A stretch of 64,000 nucleotides of DNA from an uncultured Alphaproteobacteria bacterium (GTDB lineage Bacteria > Pseudomonadota > Alphaproteobacteria > RF32 > CAG-239), in assembly GCA_944392835.1 (NCBI GenBank), contig CALXYB010000001.1:124001-188000 (forward strand). Reading direction: 5' to 3'. The notes beneath the pieces were generated by a model. The model worked only from the letters and a program-made list of their open reading frames with translations, was not told the origin of the DNA and did no database searches. Shown piece by piece: positions 45,917 to 54,846 of this stretch. A program made the position numbers and the translations under genes. The first letter of the stretch is position 1; every line of letters starts with the position of its first letter.

Positions 45917-47248
45917 GTGGTAAAAAAATATTATATTAAAACTTTCGGCTGCCAAATGAATGTTTATGATTCACAACGCATCGCCGCTATTTTGAAAAAT
46001 TTGGGTTACGAAGAAGCTGCAACATTCAAATCAGCCGATTTGGTTATTTTGAACACCTGTCATATCAGAGAAAAAGCCGCCGAAAAAGTTTTTTCGGACT
46101 TAGGTCGCATCAACCTCATCAAACAAGAACGTGCCGAAGAAGGTAAAGACACCATCATCGGCGTTGTCGGATGCGTTGTTCAGGCCGAAGATAAAGAGAT
46201 TGCCAAACGTGCCCCCTTCGTTGATTTTGCCACCGGCCCGCTAACTTACCATCGCCTGCCCGAGATTTTGGCCAAAGTCGCCCGGAAACGCGGCATTAGC
46301 ATCATTGATACCGAGTTTCCTGCCATCGCCAAATTTGATTCTCTGCCCGAGAACAAAGCCGAGGGCGGATTATCTTATCTAGCCGTACAAGAAGGTTGCA
46401 ATAACTTCTGCACTTATTGTGTCGTACCTTACACCCGTGGGGTAGAATATTCCCGTCCCGTTGCCGAAGTTTTGAAAGAAGCGCGCCATCTGGTTGAAAC
46501 CGGCAGTGTAGAAATCAACTTGCTTGGCCAAAATGTTAACTCCTACCATGGAGAGGATGAAAACGGCAAAGAGCGCAATCTGGCCTATCTGCTTCGTCGC
46601 ATTTCCGAAATTGACGGTTTGGAGCGCCTACGCTACACCACCTCTTATCCGGCAGATGTCAATGATGACCTTATTGCTTGCCATAAAGATTTACCCAAGC
46701 TCATGCCTTATCTTCATTTACCGATTCAGTCAGGCTCTGACAAAATCCTTAAAGCAATGAACCGTAGGCACAATTCTTCTGACTATCTGCGAATTGTAGA
46801 AAAATTGCAGCAAGCCAACCCCGACTTACGGATGTCCTCAGACTTCATCGTTGGCTTCCCCGGAGAAACGGATGAAGATTTCAAAGCCACTTTAGATGTT
46901 GTTAATAAAGTCAAATACATTCAGGCTTTTTCTTTCAAATACAGCCGCCGTCCGGGAACTCCGGCCGCCATTATGCCTAATCAGGTAGAAGAAAAAGTCA
47001 AAAAAGAACGGTTGGAAATTTTGCAAGACTTGCTATTTTCATATCAGTTAAAGTTTAATAAAGAATGTTTGGGTAAAATAATGCCCGTATTATTTGAGAC
47101 CAAGGGCCGCCATGCCGGACAGCTTATCGGTAGAACACCTTATATGCAAAATCTGCATGCTGACTTGCCCAAGGAAAACTTAAATAAAATAATCAATGTC
47201 AGAGTAACCGAAGTAACGACCAACTCGCTCAGCGGTGAACCAGTCTGA
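45917..47248 (+). CDS. miaB: tRNA-2-methylthio-N6-dimethylallyladenosine synthase
   Basis: A radical SAM methylthiotransferase of about 443 aa that modifies A37 of tRNAs reading UNN codons. The N-terminal UPF0004 domain has three Cys (KTFGCQMN, LNTCHIR, VGCVVQ), the radical SAM motif is GCNNFCTYCVVPYTRG, and the C-terminus is a TRAM domain. The start is uncertain: GTG at 45917 (GAG 7 bases upstream) is used here, but a TTG at 45899 in the same frame is possible. It opens the miaB-phoH-ybeY-corC-lnt block. Confidence 0.95.
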   Translation: MVKKYYIKTFGCQMNVYDSQRIAAILKNLGYEEAATFKSADLVILNTCHIREKAAEKVFSDLGRINLIKQERAEEGKDTIIGVVGCVVQAEDKEIAKRAPFVDFATGPLTYHRLPEILAKVARKRGISIIDTEFPAIAKFDSLPENKAEGGLSYLAVQEGCNNFCTYCVVPYTRGVEYSRPVAEVLKEARHLVETGSVEINLLGQNVNSYHGEDENGKERNLAYLLRRISEIDGLERLRYTTSYPADVNDDLIACHKDLPKLMPYLHLPIQSGSDKILKAMNRRHNSSDYLRIVEKLQQANPDLRMSSDFIVGFPGETDEDFKATLDVVNKVKYIQAFSFKYSRRPGTPAAIMPNQVEEKVKKERLEILQDLLFSYQLKFNKECLGKIMPVLFETKGRHAGQLIGRTPYMQNLHADLPKENLNKIINVRVTEVTTNSLSGEPV

Positions 47249-47273
47249 CCAACAAACGACAAAGGAGAAGACC

Positions 47274-48239
47274 ATGGCTGAAGTAAATTTTGAACTCTAC
47301 AACAACCAACTCGTTCAACAGTTGGTCGGTGTTTCTGACTCAAACTTAAGACTAATTGAACAACTCCTAGGCGTTGAGATAAGCTCTTTTGGCAACCAAA
47401 TAAACATCAAAGGCAATGATGATGCCGTAGAGCAAGCCAAAACCGCCATAGACCTTCTGTACAACAAGGTCAGCAAAGGCATTGAAATTGGCGAACAGGA
47501 AGTCAAGGCCGCAGTCCGCATGAGCGACGAAGGCCCTGCCAAGATTGACGAGCAAAATCTCAATGACATTGTCTTAAAAACCAAAAAACGCCATATTTAT
47601 CCGCGTTCGGCCACCCAAGCCAAATACATTCAGGAAATGATGAAAAACGAGCTGGTTTTTGGCTTAGGCCCTGCCGGTACGGGTAAGACCTATTTGGCGG
47701 TTGCCCTGGCCGTTTCCATGATGCTTGAAGGCAAAATAGACAAGATTATTTTGTCTCGTCCGGCGGTTGAGGCGGGAGAGAACTTAGGTTTTCTGCCTGG
47801 TGATTTAAAAGACAAAGTAGACCCCTATTTGCGCCCGTTATACGATGCCTTATACGAAATGTTGCCGGCCGAACAAGTTGACAAGAAATTGGCCATTGGC
47901 GAAATTGAGATTGCACCGCTGGCTTTCATGCGCGGCCGTACCTTGTCAAACGCTTTTGTTATCTTGGATGAGGCTCAAAATACAACCCCGATGCAAATGA
48001 AGATGTTTTTAACCCGTTTGGGTGAAAACTCGCGCATGGTTGTCAACGGCGACTTGAGTCAGGTAGACTTACCGCGCGGCACTATTTCCGGCTTAAAAGA
48101 TGCCTTAGATACTTTGGAAAATGTCAACAGCATCAGCTCTGTAACTTTCAGCGCCAATGACGTTGTCCGCCACGGTCTGGTCGCAAAAATCGTAAAAGCT
48201 TATGAAGAGAAAGGTAAGAAACAACACGGCTATGACTAA
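47274..48239 (+). CDS. ybeZ: PhoH-like ATPase
   Basis: A 321-aa protein starting at ATG 47274 with AAAGGAGAAG upstream. It has a short KH-like N-terminal part and a PhoH ATPase domain with Walker A GLGPAGTGKTYL, the SRPAVEAGENLGFLPGDL segment and Walker B FVILDEAQNT. The YbeZ/PhoH proteins work together with the endoribonuclease YbeY in rRNA processing. The ybeY start overlaps its end by 8 bp. Confidence 0.95.
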   Translation: MAEVNFELYNNQLVQQLVGVSDSNLRLIEQLLGVEISSFGNQINIKGNDDAVEQAKTAIDLLYNKVSKGIEIGEQEVKAAVRMSDEGPAKIDEQNLNDIVLKTKKRHIYPRSATQAKYIQEMMKNELVFGLGPAGTGKTYLAVALAVSMMLEGKIDKIILSRPAVEAGENLGFLPGDLKDKVDPYLRPLYDALYEMLPAEQVDKKLAIGEIEIAPLAFMRGRTLSNAFVILDEAQNTTPMQMKMFLTRLGENSRMVVNGDLSQVDLPRGTISGLKDALDTLENVNSISSVTFSANDVVRHGLVAKIVKAYEEKGKKQHGYD

Positions 48240-48750
48240 AACCAATCTTGCCATCACATTAAACGAACCCGGCTGGGAAACTGAAATCCCCAACCTGCAA
48301 AATTTGGCTAATCAGGTGCTCATTACCGCTTTGGATTATGTCAATGAGCATGAGGAGATTGACTTTTTGCAGATGGGAAAAACCGTCAACTTCAACCTCT
48401 GCCTAAGCAATGACGATGAAGTTCATACCCTAAATCGTGATTTTCGGGGGATGGACAAGCCTACCAACGTTCTTTCTTTTGCGGCCATTGATGACCCTGA
48501 TTTTGACAAGAACTTAGAACTCTTTGATGATATAGAAATAGGCGATATCATTATTGCTCTTGAAACCATGCAACGCGAAGCCAAAGAAAAAGGCATCTCG
48601 CTACAAGACCACTTCTGCCATCTTTTCACGCACGGCATTTTACACCTCTTGGGTTTTGACCACATAGAAGATGATGAAGCAGAATATATGGAAGACTTTG
48701 AAATCAACATTCTCAAAAACTTAAACATCAAAAATCCCTATGGAGATTAA
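48232..48750 (+). CDS. ybeY: Endoribonuclease YbeY
   Basis: A 172-aa metal-dependent RNase for 16S rRNA 3'-end maturation and ribosome quality control. The zinc site HGILHLLGFDH (H-x3-H-x5-H) is complete, and the conserved LNRDFRGMDKPTNVLSF segment is present. The ATG at 48232 lies inside the end of phoH; a longer frame upstream would be out of the normal family start. Confidence 0.96.
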   Translation: MTKTNLAITLNEPGWETEIPNLQNLANQVLITALDYVNEHEEIDFLQMGKTVNFNLCLSNDDEVHTLNRDFRGMDKPTNVLSFAAIDDPDFDKNLELFDDIEIGDIIIALETMQREAKEKGISLQDHFCHLFTHGILHLLGFDHIEDDEAEYMEDFEINILKNLNIKNPYGD

Positions 48751-48759
48751 TAAACAATC

Positions 48760-49647
48760 ATGACTGATGAAAATCATAAAGAATCAATTTGGCACAAACT
48801 TAAATGTCATTTTACGCGCAAACAATTAGAAACCGTCCGCGAAACTATTGAAGATTTAATTGAGGAAGCTAATTCCGAAGGCGAATGCCCGTTTAGTGAA
48901 CACGAACAATTACTGCTGAATAACATTTTGTACCTAAAAGATAAAAAATGTTGCCATGCCATGATTCCTCGGGCCAACATCATCGCCTTTCACAAAAGCG
49001 GCACGGTTAAAGAACTGGCCGAGCTTATGGTAACCAAAGGTCATTCACGTATCCCGATTTATGGAGATTCTCTGGATGATATCTTAGGCATCATTCACAT
49101 CATAGATTTGGCCAAATGCCTGCTCAAAAATGAAGACAACGTCAAAGTAGAAGATATTGTCAATCGTGAGGTAAAATTTGTTTCACCATCAATGAGAGTA
49201 TTAGACTTATTACGCGATATGCAGGCCAACAAAGTCCATATGGCAATGGTTGTTGACGAGTACGGCGGCGTTGATGGTTTGGTAACTATTGAAGATTTGC
49301 TGGAAGAAATTGTCGGCGACATTGAGGATGAATATGATTCTGAAGAACAACACGTCATTATGCTTCAAGATGAAGGTTTGGTCATTGCCGATGCCAGAGC
49401 CGAATTAGACGAGATAAAAGAAGCCGCCAACTTAGACTTAAGCGAATATATTGATTGTGATGAGCTGGAAATTGACACTCTCGGCGGTTACGTTTTCCAC
49501 TTAGCACAACGCATTCCGGCAAGAGGCGAAGTTATTGAAGGTCCGAATGGTATCAAATTCCGCATTTTGGAAGTAGATCCGCGCCGCATAAAGAAAGTAA
49601 TGATTTCAATCCCCAAAGAGGACAAACAAGAAGCCGCAAATGCTTAA
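48760..49647 (+). CDS. corC: CorC/TlyC-type CBS protein
   Basis: A 295-aa soluble protein with two CBS domains (about 65-190; [30 protein letters not shown] and [17 protein letters not shown]) and the C-terminal CorC_HlyC domain (about 205-285; [20 protein letters not shown]). It lacks the membrane DUF21 domain. In enterobacteria the YbeX member is linked to magnesium homeostasis and ribosome metabolism. Overlaps the lnt start by 8 bp. Confidence 0.93.
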   Translation: MTDENHKESIWHKLKCHFTRKQLETVRETIEDLIEEANSEGECPFSEHEQLLLNNILYLKDKKCCHAMIPRANIIAFHKSGTVKELAELMVTKGHSRIPIYGDSLDDILGIIHIIDLAKCLLKNEDNVKVEDIVNREVKFVSPSMRVLDLLRDMQANKVHMAMVVDEYGGVDGLVTIEDLLEEIVGDIEDEYDSEEQHVIMLQDEGLVIADARAELDEIKEAANLDLSEYIDCDELEIDTLGGYVFHLAQRIPARGEVIEGPNGIKFRILEVDPRRIKKVMISIPKEDKQEAANA

Positions 49648-51160
49648 AAAGCTGTTCTCACATAAAAAAACTTTGTGCTTGGCGGCAGGCGCTTTGAGCG
49701 TTTTGGCTCTGCCGCCATATTATATGCTTCCACTGCTTTTCATAAGCTTTAGCTGGCTGCTGTTATGCCTCAGCAAAGCAACATCTGGCAAACAAGCCTT
49801 TGCTTACGGTTACTGGTTTGGCTTTGGTTGGTTTGCCGGCGGATTTTCTTGGGTAGGCAATGCCCTGCTGATAGATATCGCCGCCTTTGGCTGGCTTTAT
49901 CCGATAACTTTGTTCGCTTCGGGCGCATTTTTTGGCTTATTTATCGGAGCTCCGGCTTACTTCACATATTGCTTCAAAAAACCTTACGCTCAGTGGCTGG
50001 CTTTTGCCGCTCTTTGGGTTATTTTTGAATGGATACGCAGTTTTATCCTCACAGGTTTTCCGTGGAACTTACTGGGTTCGGTTTTGGCGTTCAGTCCCCA
50101 AACCATACAAACGACCGCGCTCTTCGGTACTTACGGTCTTTCTTTGCTGGTTTTGCTTGGCGTTTCCGCTCCGGCCTTAATTTTCATCTACCGCAACAAA
50201 ATTTCGGCAACTATCGCCACATCAACAATTCTTTTGATAAGCATTTTCATTTATGCTTATGGCGCTTGGCGCATACAAAATATCTCTGATGAAACATCAG
50301 ACATCAACATCCGAATTGTTCAGCCGAGCATTCCCCAAGCCATGAAATGGGATAATGCCTCGCTTGAAAACAATTTTTTGGAATACATCCGTTTAAGCAA
50401 ATCGCAACCCCTGGATAATATAGATTTTGTCATCTGGGGCGAAACCGCCACCCCCTATCCTTTGGATATTGAACCCCAATATCGGGAGCTGATAACCGAG
50501 GCTGTTCCGCCTAAAGGCTATCTGATTACGGGCTTAGTAAGATACGAATTTGAAAGCGCTTATGATTATCGCCCGCTAAATTCCATGTTCATCTTAAACA
50601 AACAAGGAGAGATTGTAGATTTTTATGATAAAAGTCATCTCGTTCCTTTTGGCGAATATATGCCGTTACGCAAATTTTTACCTGATTGGATAAAGCCCAT
50701 AACCCAAACTGTTGCTGATTTCAAATCTGGAAAAGCGCACAAAGTTTTCAAGCTAAAAAATTATCCCTCATTTGGCGCACTCATTTGTTATGAAATTATC
50801 TTTCCCGCACAAATCATCAATCCATCAAACAAACCGGAATTTTTGGTAAACTTGACTAATGATGGTTGGTACGGAGACAGTAGCGGCCCAAGGCAACATT
50901 TGGTCAGCACCCAACTAAGAGCTCTGGAAGAAGGTATAACCATCATTCGCGCAGCCAACACCGGTATCAGCGCCGTCATTTCCCCGACAGGAAAAATCCT
51001 TGCCTTTCTGCCGCTTAACCATAAAAATATTTTAGATGTAACTCTCCCTCAGCAACTTTCCCTACCGACTCTATATGGAAAATATGGCAACAATATTCCG
51101 CTTACATTATGCCTTGTTAATATTCTGCTCGCACTATTAGTTCAAAAGCTCAAGCGCTAA
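49640..51160 (+). CDS. lnt: Apolipoprotein N-acyltransferase
   Basis: A 506-aa inner-membrane enzyme that adds the third acyl chain to lipoproteins. About six N-terminal membrane helices are followed by a periplasmic nitrilase domain. The catalytic triad positions are visible: Glu in VIWGETATPYPL, Lys in FYDKSHLVPFGEYMP and Cys in ALICYEIIFP. A last membrane helix ends the protein. Normal length. Confidence 0.96.
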   Translation: MLKKLFSHKKTLCLAAGALSVLALPPYYMLPLLFISFSWLLLCLSKATSGKQAFAYGYWFGFGWFAGGFSWVGNALLIDIAAFGWLYPITLFASGAFFGLFIGAPAYFTYCFKKPYAQWLAFAALWVIFEWIRSFILTGFPWNLLGSVLAFSPQTIQTTALFGTYGLSLLVLLGVSAPALIFIYRNKISATIATSTILLISIFIYAYGAWRIQNISDETSDINIRIVQPSIPQAMKWDNASLENNFLEYIRLSKSQPLDNIDFVIWGETATPYPLDIEPQYRELITEAVPPKGYLITGLVRYEFESAYDYRPLNSMFILNKQGEIVDFYDKSHLVPFGEYMPLRKFLPDWIKPITQTVADFKSGKAHKVFKLKNYPSFGALICYEIIFPAQIINPSNKPEFLVNLTNDGWYGDSSGPRQHLVSTQLRALEEGITIIRAANTGISAVISPTGKILAFLPLNHKNILDVTLPQQLSLPTLYGKYGNNIPLTLCLVNILLALLVQKLKR

Positions 51161-51236
51161 CCTTTTGAAAATTAAGGCTTAAGAAGAAAGGCAAATTTTA
51201 GCCTTTTTGAATATAAAATATTATATAAAAAATCAG

Positions 51237-51265
51237 TTGACGAAAAAGTCATTACCGCCTATTTA
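51237..51265 (+). promoter_or_regulatory. Candidate promoter of the XRE regulator gene
   Basis: TTGACG (51237-51242), 17-bp spacer, TATTTA (51260-51265), 32 bases before the ATG. A weak hairpin with T run (51187-51208) just upstream may end the lnt transcript. Confidence 0.5.
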
Positions 51266-51297
51266 TTAAGTAACAGACTAATTAAAAGGAACACACA

Positions 51298-51810
51298 ATG
51301 ACTGCAGATATCTCTAAAAAATCTAGCCGCGGCAGAACTCCTGACGGCGAACCAAATCCGATTGATGTACATGTAGGCAACCGGATTCGCTTGCGGCGTA
51401 CCTTGTTGGGCCTAAGTCAGGAAAAATTAGCATCACTTCTCGGCCTGACATTTCAGCAAGTACAGAAATATGAGCGCGGTATGAACCGTGTCGGTGCCAG
51501 CCGTCTGTGGGATATTGGCAAAGTTTTGGAAGTTCCCGTAGGCTTTTTTTATGAAGATATGGATAAAGATGTTGCTAACCAAAGTCCGCGTATGTTTTCT
51601 TTGCCCGACAACACACCTTTAGCACTTGCCGAGGATTCTGAGGACATAGATTTAGACCCGATGCACAGACAAGAAACCATTGAGTTGGTTAAGGCTTACT
51701 ACAAAATTCCAAATCGTAAAGCCGCAAAATGTATGTTTGATTTGATTATTGCCATGTCTAAAACAACATACAACAATCATAACGATGAAGACGAAGAAAA
51801 CAATAAATAA
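51298..51810 (+). CDS. XRE-family helix-turn-helix regulator
   Basis: A 170-aa regulator. The HTH domain is at about 24-80 (VGNRIRLRRTLLGLSQEKLA, then GLTFQQVQKYERGMNRVGAS). The C-terminal part has an acidic stretch, then MHRQETIELVKAYYKIPNRKAA, a segment conserved in alphaproteobacterial regulators placed between lnt and metK. The target genes are not known. A terminator separates it from metK. Confidence 0.92.
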   Translation: MTADISKKSSRGRTPDGEPNPIDVHVGNRIRLRRTLLGLSQEKLASLLGLTFQQVQKYERGMNRVGASRLWDIGKVLEVPVGFFYEDMDKDVANQSPRMFSLPDNTPLALAEDSEDIDLDPMHRQETIELVKAYYKIPNRKAAKCMFDLIIAMSKTTYNNHNDEDEENNK

Positions 51811-51822
51811 TTTTCTGCATAT

Positions 51823-51858
51823 ATAAAAAAAAGCTGGCTTTTAGCCAGCTTTTTTTTA
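51823..51858 (+). terminator. Terminator between the XRE regulator and metK
   Basis: Stem AAGCTGGCT/AGCCAGCTT with a short loop and A8/T8 flanks. metK starts only 33 bases later, so metK transcription needs read-through or a promoter inside the hairpin region. I saw no SAM riboswitch structure in this short gap. Confidence 0.85.
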
Positions 51859-51890
51859 TACTTCAAGCATAACAAAATATAGAGGGCAAA

Positions 51891-53042
51891 ATGAAATATC
51901 TCTTCACATCAGAATCTGTTTCCGAAGGACATCCGGACAAAGTCTGCGATTGTATTTCAGATACGCTTGTAGACCTATTTATCGGCAAAGATGCCAACGC
52001 ACGCACCGCAATTGAGACTATGGCGACCACCAACCGTGTTATCATCGCCGGAGAAACAAGCTGCAATGCCTACATCAGCCAAGCCGAGATTGAAGACACT
52101 GTACGAAGCACTATTCAAAAAATTGGCTATGACCAAAAAGGATTCAGTTGGCACACTGTCAGCATAGAAAACCTGCTCCACCACCAATCATCAGACATTG
52201 CAATGGGTGTAGACAACGATGGAGCCGGCGACCAAGGAATTATGTTTGGCTACGCCAAGAAGGAAGAAGGTTTTGACAATGATTATATGCCTTTGGCAAT
52301 TTATTTAGCCAACAAAATTCTAAAAGATTTAAGTGAGGCCAGACACAAAGGTGAAATCAAAGGTATAGAGCCTGACGCAAAGAGTCAAATAACCGTTGAA
52401 TACGAAAACGGCAAACCAGTCGGCATCGCTAAAATTGTGCTATCTACACAACATTCAGAAAAACTTTCACAAAATGATGTTCGCGACATTGCTGAAAAAA
52501 TCATTGAAAGAAATTTACCTCAAGGCTGGATGCCCAAAAGAAAAGATATTTTAATCAATCCAACAGGACGTTTTGTCATCGGCGGACCGGACGGAGATAC
52601 TGGTTTAACAGGCCGCAAAATCATCGTGGATAATTACGGCGGTTATGCACCACACGGCGGCGGCGCTTTTTCCGGCAAAGATGCCACCAAAGTAGACCGC
52701 TCTGCTGCTTACATTTTACGCTATCTAGCAAAAAATGTGGTTGCTGCAGGCTTAGCTAATGAATGTCTTTTGCAGTTGTCTTATGCCATTGGCATCGCCG
52801 ATCCTTTGTCTTTTTACATCAACTGTAACCACACAGCCAAAGTAGATGAACAAAAGATATTAAAATATTTAAGAGAAATGGTAGATTTAACTCCCAAGGG
52901 AATTATTAAGCAGCTCAATTTGCGCCGCCCGATTTATGCACCAACGGCTGCTTATGGTCATTTTGGAAGAGCACCACAAAAAAGCGGTTCATTCTCTTGG
53001 GAAAAAACGGATTTAAGTAAGGAGTTAGCAAAATGCTTTTAA
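51891..53042 (+). CDS. metK: S-adenosylmethionine synthase
   Basis: A 383-aa enzyme forming SAM from methionine and ATP. Motifs: FTSESVSEGHPDKVCDCISD, GAGDQGIMFGYA, FVIGGPDGDTGLTGRKI and GGGAFSGKDATKVDRSAAY. AGAGGG precedes the ATG. The gene overlaps trmB by 10 bp; TrmB uses the SAM product. Confidence 0.98.
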   Translation: MKYLFTSESVSEGHPDKVCDCISDTLVDLFIGKDANARTAIETMATTNRVIIAGETSCNAYISQAEIEDTVRSTIQKIGYDQKGFSWHTVSIENLLHHQSSDIAMGVDNDGAGDQGIMFGYAKKEEGFDNDYMPLAIYLANKILKDLSEARHKGEIKGIEPDAKSQITVEYENGKPVGIAKIVLSTQHSEKLSQNDVRDIAEKIIERNLPQGWMPKRKDILINPTGRFVIGGPDGDTGLTGRKIIVDNYGGYAPHGGGAFSGKDATKVDRSAAYILRYLAKNVVAAGLANECLLQLSYAIGIADPLSFYINCNHTAKVDEQKILKYLREMVDLTPKGIIKQLNLRRPIYAPTAAYGHFGRAPQKSGSFSWEKTDLSKELAKCF

Positions 53043-53758
53043 GTGAAAAGCCAAAATTTTTCGGCCGCCGCAAAGGCCGCATCATCCGCAAGGCAAAGAC
53101 AACTTTGCTGGACGCATTCTTACCCAAAGTCCGTCTAAAAGATGATTGCACATTTGATAAAGAAACCATGTTTGGCAAAAAGGTTGAAAAAGTATATCTG
53201 GAAATCGGTTTTGGTAATGGCGAACATTTGGCCGGACAAGCAAAAAACAACCCCAATATTGGCTTTATCGGTGCAGAAGTTTTTCAAAATGGTGTTGCCA
53301 ATTTACTTAGCCTGATAACCGGCATCAAAGAGGGTAGTAATTTGCCCGAAGATATCAATTTAAGTGCCGACAGAGAAGACAATATCCGCGTTTATGATGA
53401 TGATATGCGCTTGCTTTTCCCTCGTATTCCGGACGGATTTTTGGATAAAGTTTTTGTCTTGTTTCCGGACCCCTGGCCTAAAAAGCGCCATGCTTCACGC
53501 AGGTTCATCAATCCGGATAACTTAAAAGAACTGTCTCGCGTCTTAAAAAAAGGCGGAATTCTAAGAGTTGCCACCGACCATAAGGTATATAAAAGCTGGA
53601 CATTGCATCAACTGCATGATTGTCCGGATTTTCGCTGGACGGCCACTTGCGGCAACGATTGGAAACATGAGCCTTCCGACTGGGTTGAAACCAAATACCA
53701 GCGCAAGGCCATCCGCGAAGGACGGAAGCCGGTATTTTTAGACTTTGAAAGGATCTAG
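53033..53758 (+). CDS. trmB: tRNA (guanine-N7-)-methyltransferase
   Basis: A 241-aa SAM-dependent enzyme that methylates G46 of tRNAs. SAM-binding EIGFGNGEHLAGQA, the conserved VFVLFPDPWPKKRH and the C-terminal TKYQRKAIREGR are visible. An AAGGAG site lies inside the end of metK. A terminator follows. Confidence 0.96.
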   Translation: MLLSEKPKFFGRRKGRIIRKAKTTLLDAFLPKVRLKDDCTFDKETMFGKKVEKVYLEIGFGNGEHLAGQAKNNPNIGFIGAEVFQNGVANLLSLITGIKEGSNLPEDINLSADREDNIRVYDDDMRLLFPRIPDGFLDKVFVLFPDPWPKKRHASRRFINPDNLKELSRVLKKGGILRVATDHKVYKSWTLHQLHDCPDFRWTATCGNDWKHEPSDWVETKYQRKAIREGRKPVFLDFERI

Positions 53759-53760
53759 AA

Positions 53761-53800
53761 AAAAAGCTCTGAAAGTCAGAAAAACTTTCAGAGCTTTTTT
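53761..53800. terminator. Bidirectional terminator after trmB
   Basis: Perfect 12-bp arms AGCTCTGAAAGT/ACTTTCAGAGCT with a 7-nt loop, flanked by A5 and T6. It also serves the converging zinc-ribbon gene. Confidence 0.92.
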
Positions 53801-53827
53801 ATTACAACAAACTAAAATTTGTTAGGC

Positions 53828-54025
53828 TCATTCTTTATCCTTATCCGGCATATGCGTTTCGCCTGTTCCGTGAAAACCATACGAATAACCGCATTCATAA
53901 CATCTTCCACCGGCAGTACCGCCCGCATATTCATGAGAACCGCACATCGGACAAGTTTGACCTTCGTAAACATGCTGTTTGTTACCTGATACGCTTTGCG
54001 CATCTTTCTTAGTTTGCTTTTCCAT
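53828..54025 (-). CDS. Small zinc-ribbon protein
   Basis: A 65-aa protein with two knuckles, C-x2-C (CPMCGSH) and C-x2-C (CYECGYSYG), separated by a Gly/Ala-rich 15-residue turn. This is the layout of a zinc ribbon or rubredoxin-like fold. The rest is short, hydrophilic and charged. Function unknown; it may bind RNA or a protein partner. The ribosome-binding site is weak. Confidence 0.7.
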   Translation of the reverse strand: MEKQTKKDAQSVSGNKQHVYEGQTCPMCGSHEYAGGTAGGRCYECGYSYGFHGTGETHMPDKDKE

Positions 54026-54120
54026 AAAACTTAGAATTTAAAATTATAAAAAATTAAATATAAAAAAAACGCAAGGAAGAGCTATACGCCTTTTGCCTAC
54101 ATATGTCAACCGTAAACAAC

Positions 54121-54291
54121 TAAAATTTTCAGCTCGCAAAATCTATATTAGTTACCCATTTTTTGTAAAAACTCGGAGAATGAGGTAAATAATAAGAAAC
54201 AAGGGAAAAATTTTTTGAGTGTACATAAAAGTACATGACTAAAAATTTTATCCTGCAGTTTCTGTATTAGTTACCCATTATACGAGTTTTT
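54121..54291. repeat. Interspersed intergenic element, copy B
   Basis: Two ~40-bp imperfect direct repeats (54121-54160 and 54240-54279, both ending TATTAGTTACCCATT; period 119 bp) flank a 20-bp core GTGTACATAAAAGTACATGA (54219-54238), which matches copy A at 19 of 20 positions. AAAAACTCG (54167-54175) pairs with CGAGTTTTT (54283-54291). The arrangement is the same as in copy A (37523-37698), and the segment between arm and core is also similar. The right end overlaps the stop codon of the following gene. Confidence 0.7.
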
Positions 54292-54772
54292 AATAAGAGG
54301 GGTAAGTCGTAATCGTAGGCTGTATATTAGGCTCTTCCACGGTGTTGACATCGGAGGTTGGATAAGACTGAACATCATATATACGCCCGCCGGATTCATA
54401 TAAAGTATTTTGAATCTGCTGATTAACTGCTTGCGGCGATTCTTGCGGACTTATTTGCGGGTTCTGCGGCAAAGATTCGGAAACAACATTACTTGGCATC
54501 ATTTGTGAAGGTTTAGATACATTGGTTGTGCTCAAATTATCTGTTGCAGTTTCATCACTCGCATCTGAGGAAGCATTATCCATAGCCGACTGAAATCCAT
54601 CTCCGACAATCGGCTGTCCCATAATATTACCTTCATTAGGTGTCATCTGCACGGTTGCACTGTCATACACGCCCGGAGCGGTTTCTGAGGCTCCATATAT
54701 AACCGTATTATTATCATCGGCAATCGCTGAAAAAGCATATAAAAGATTTATCAAAAAAATAAATTTTCCCAT
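54290..54772 (-). CDS. Secreted low-complexity protein, unknown
   Basis: A 160-aa protein with a signal peptide (MGKFIFLINLLYAFSAIA, cleavage before DDN). The mature part is rich in Ser, Asn, Gln, Pro, Asp and Thr with almost no Cys or Lys, and looks disordered. The ATG at 54772 has GGGAG 8 bases upstream; the ATG at 54787 lies on that site and would disturb the signal. I do not recognise the family. It has a Tyr/Pro/Thr-rich C-terminus. Confidence 0.7.
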   Translation of the reverse strand: MGKFIFLINLLYAFSAIADDNNTVIYGASETAPGVYDSATVQMTPNEGNIMGQPIVGDGFQSAMDNASSDASDETATDNLSTTNVSKPSQMMPSNVVSESLPQNPQISPQESPQAVNQQIQNTLYESGGRIYDVQSYPTSDVNTVEEPNIQPTITTYPSY

Positions 54773-54846
54773 AACAAAAGCTCCCATTTTTTAGAAACAC
54801 TCTTCTAAAGAAATAGGAGCTTAAAATCAAAATCCAAGAGGAAAAA

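Noticed and set aside
51811..51890. Possible SAM riboswitch upstream of metK
   Set aside because: The gap is only 80 bases and is filled by a simple terminator hairpin; no riboswitch-like pairing or conserved core was seen.
54121..54291. CRISPR array, because of spaced direct repeats
   Set aside because: Only two repeats about 120 bp apart with inverted arms and a shared core; no array of regular short spacers and no cas genes.
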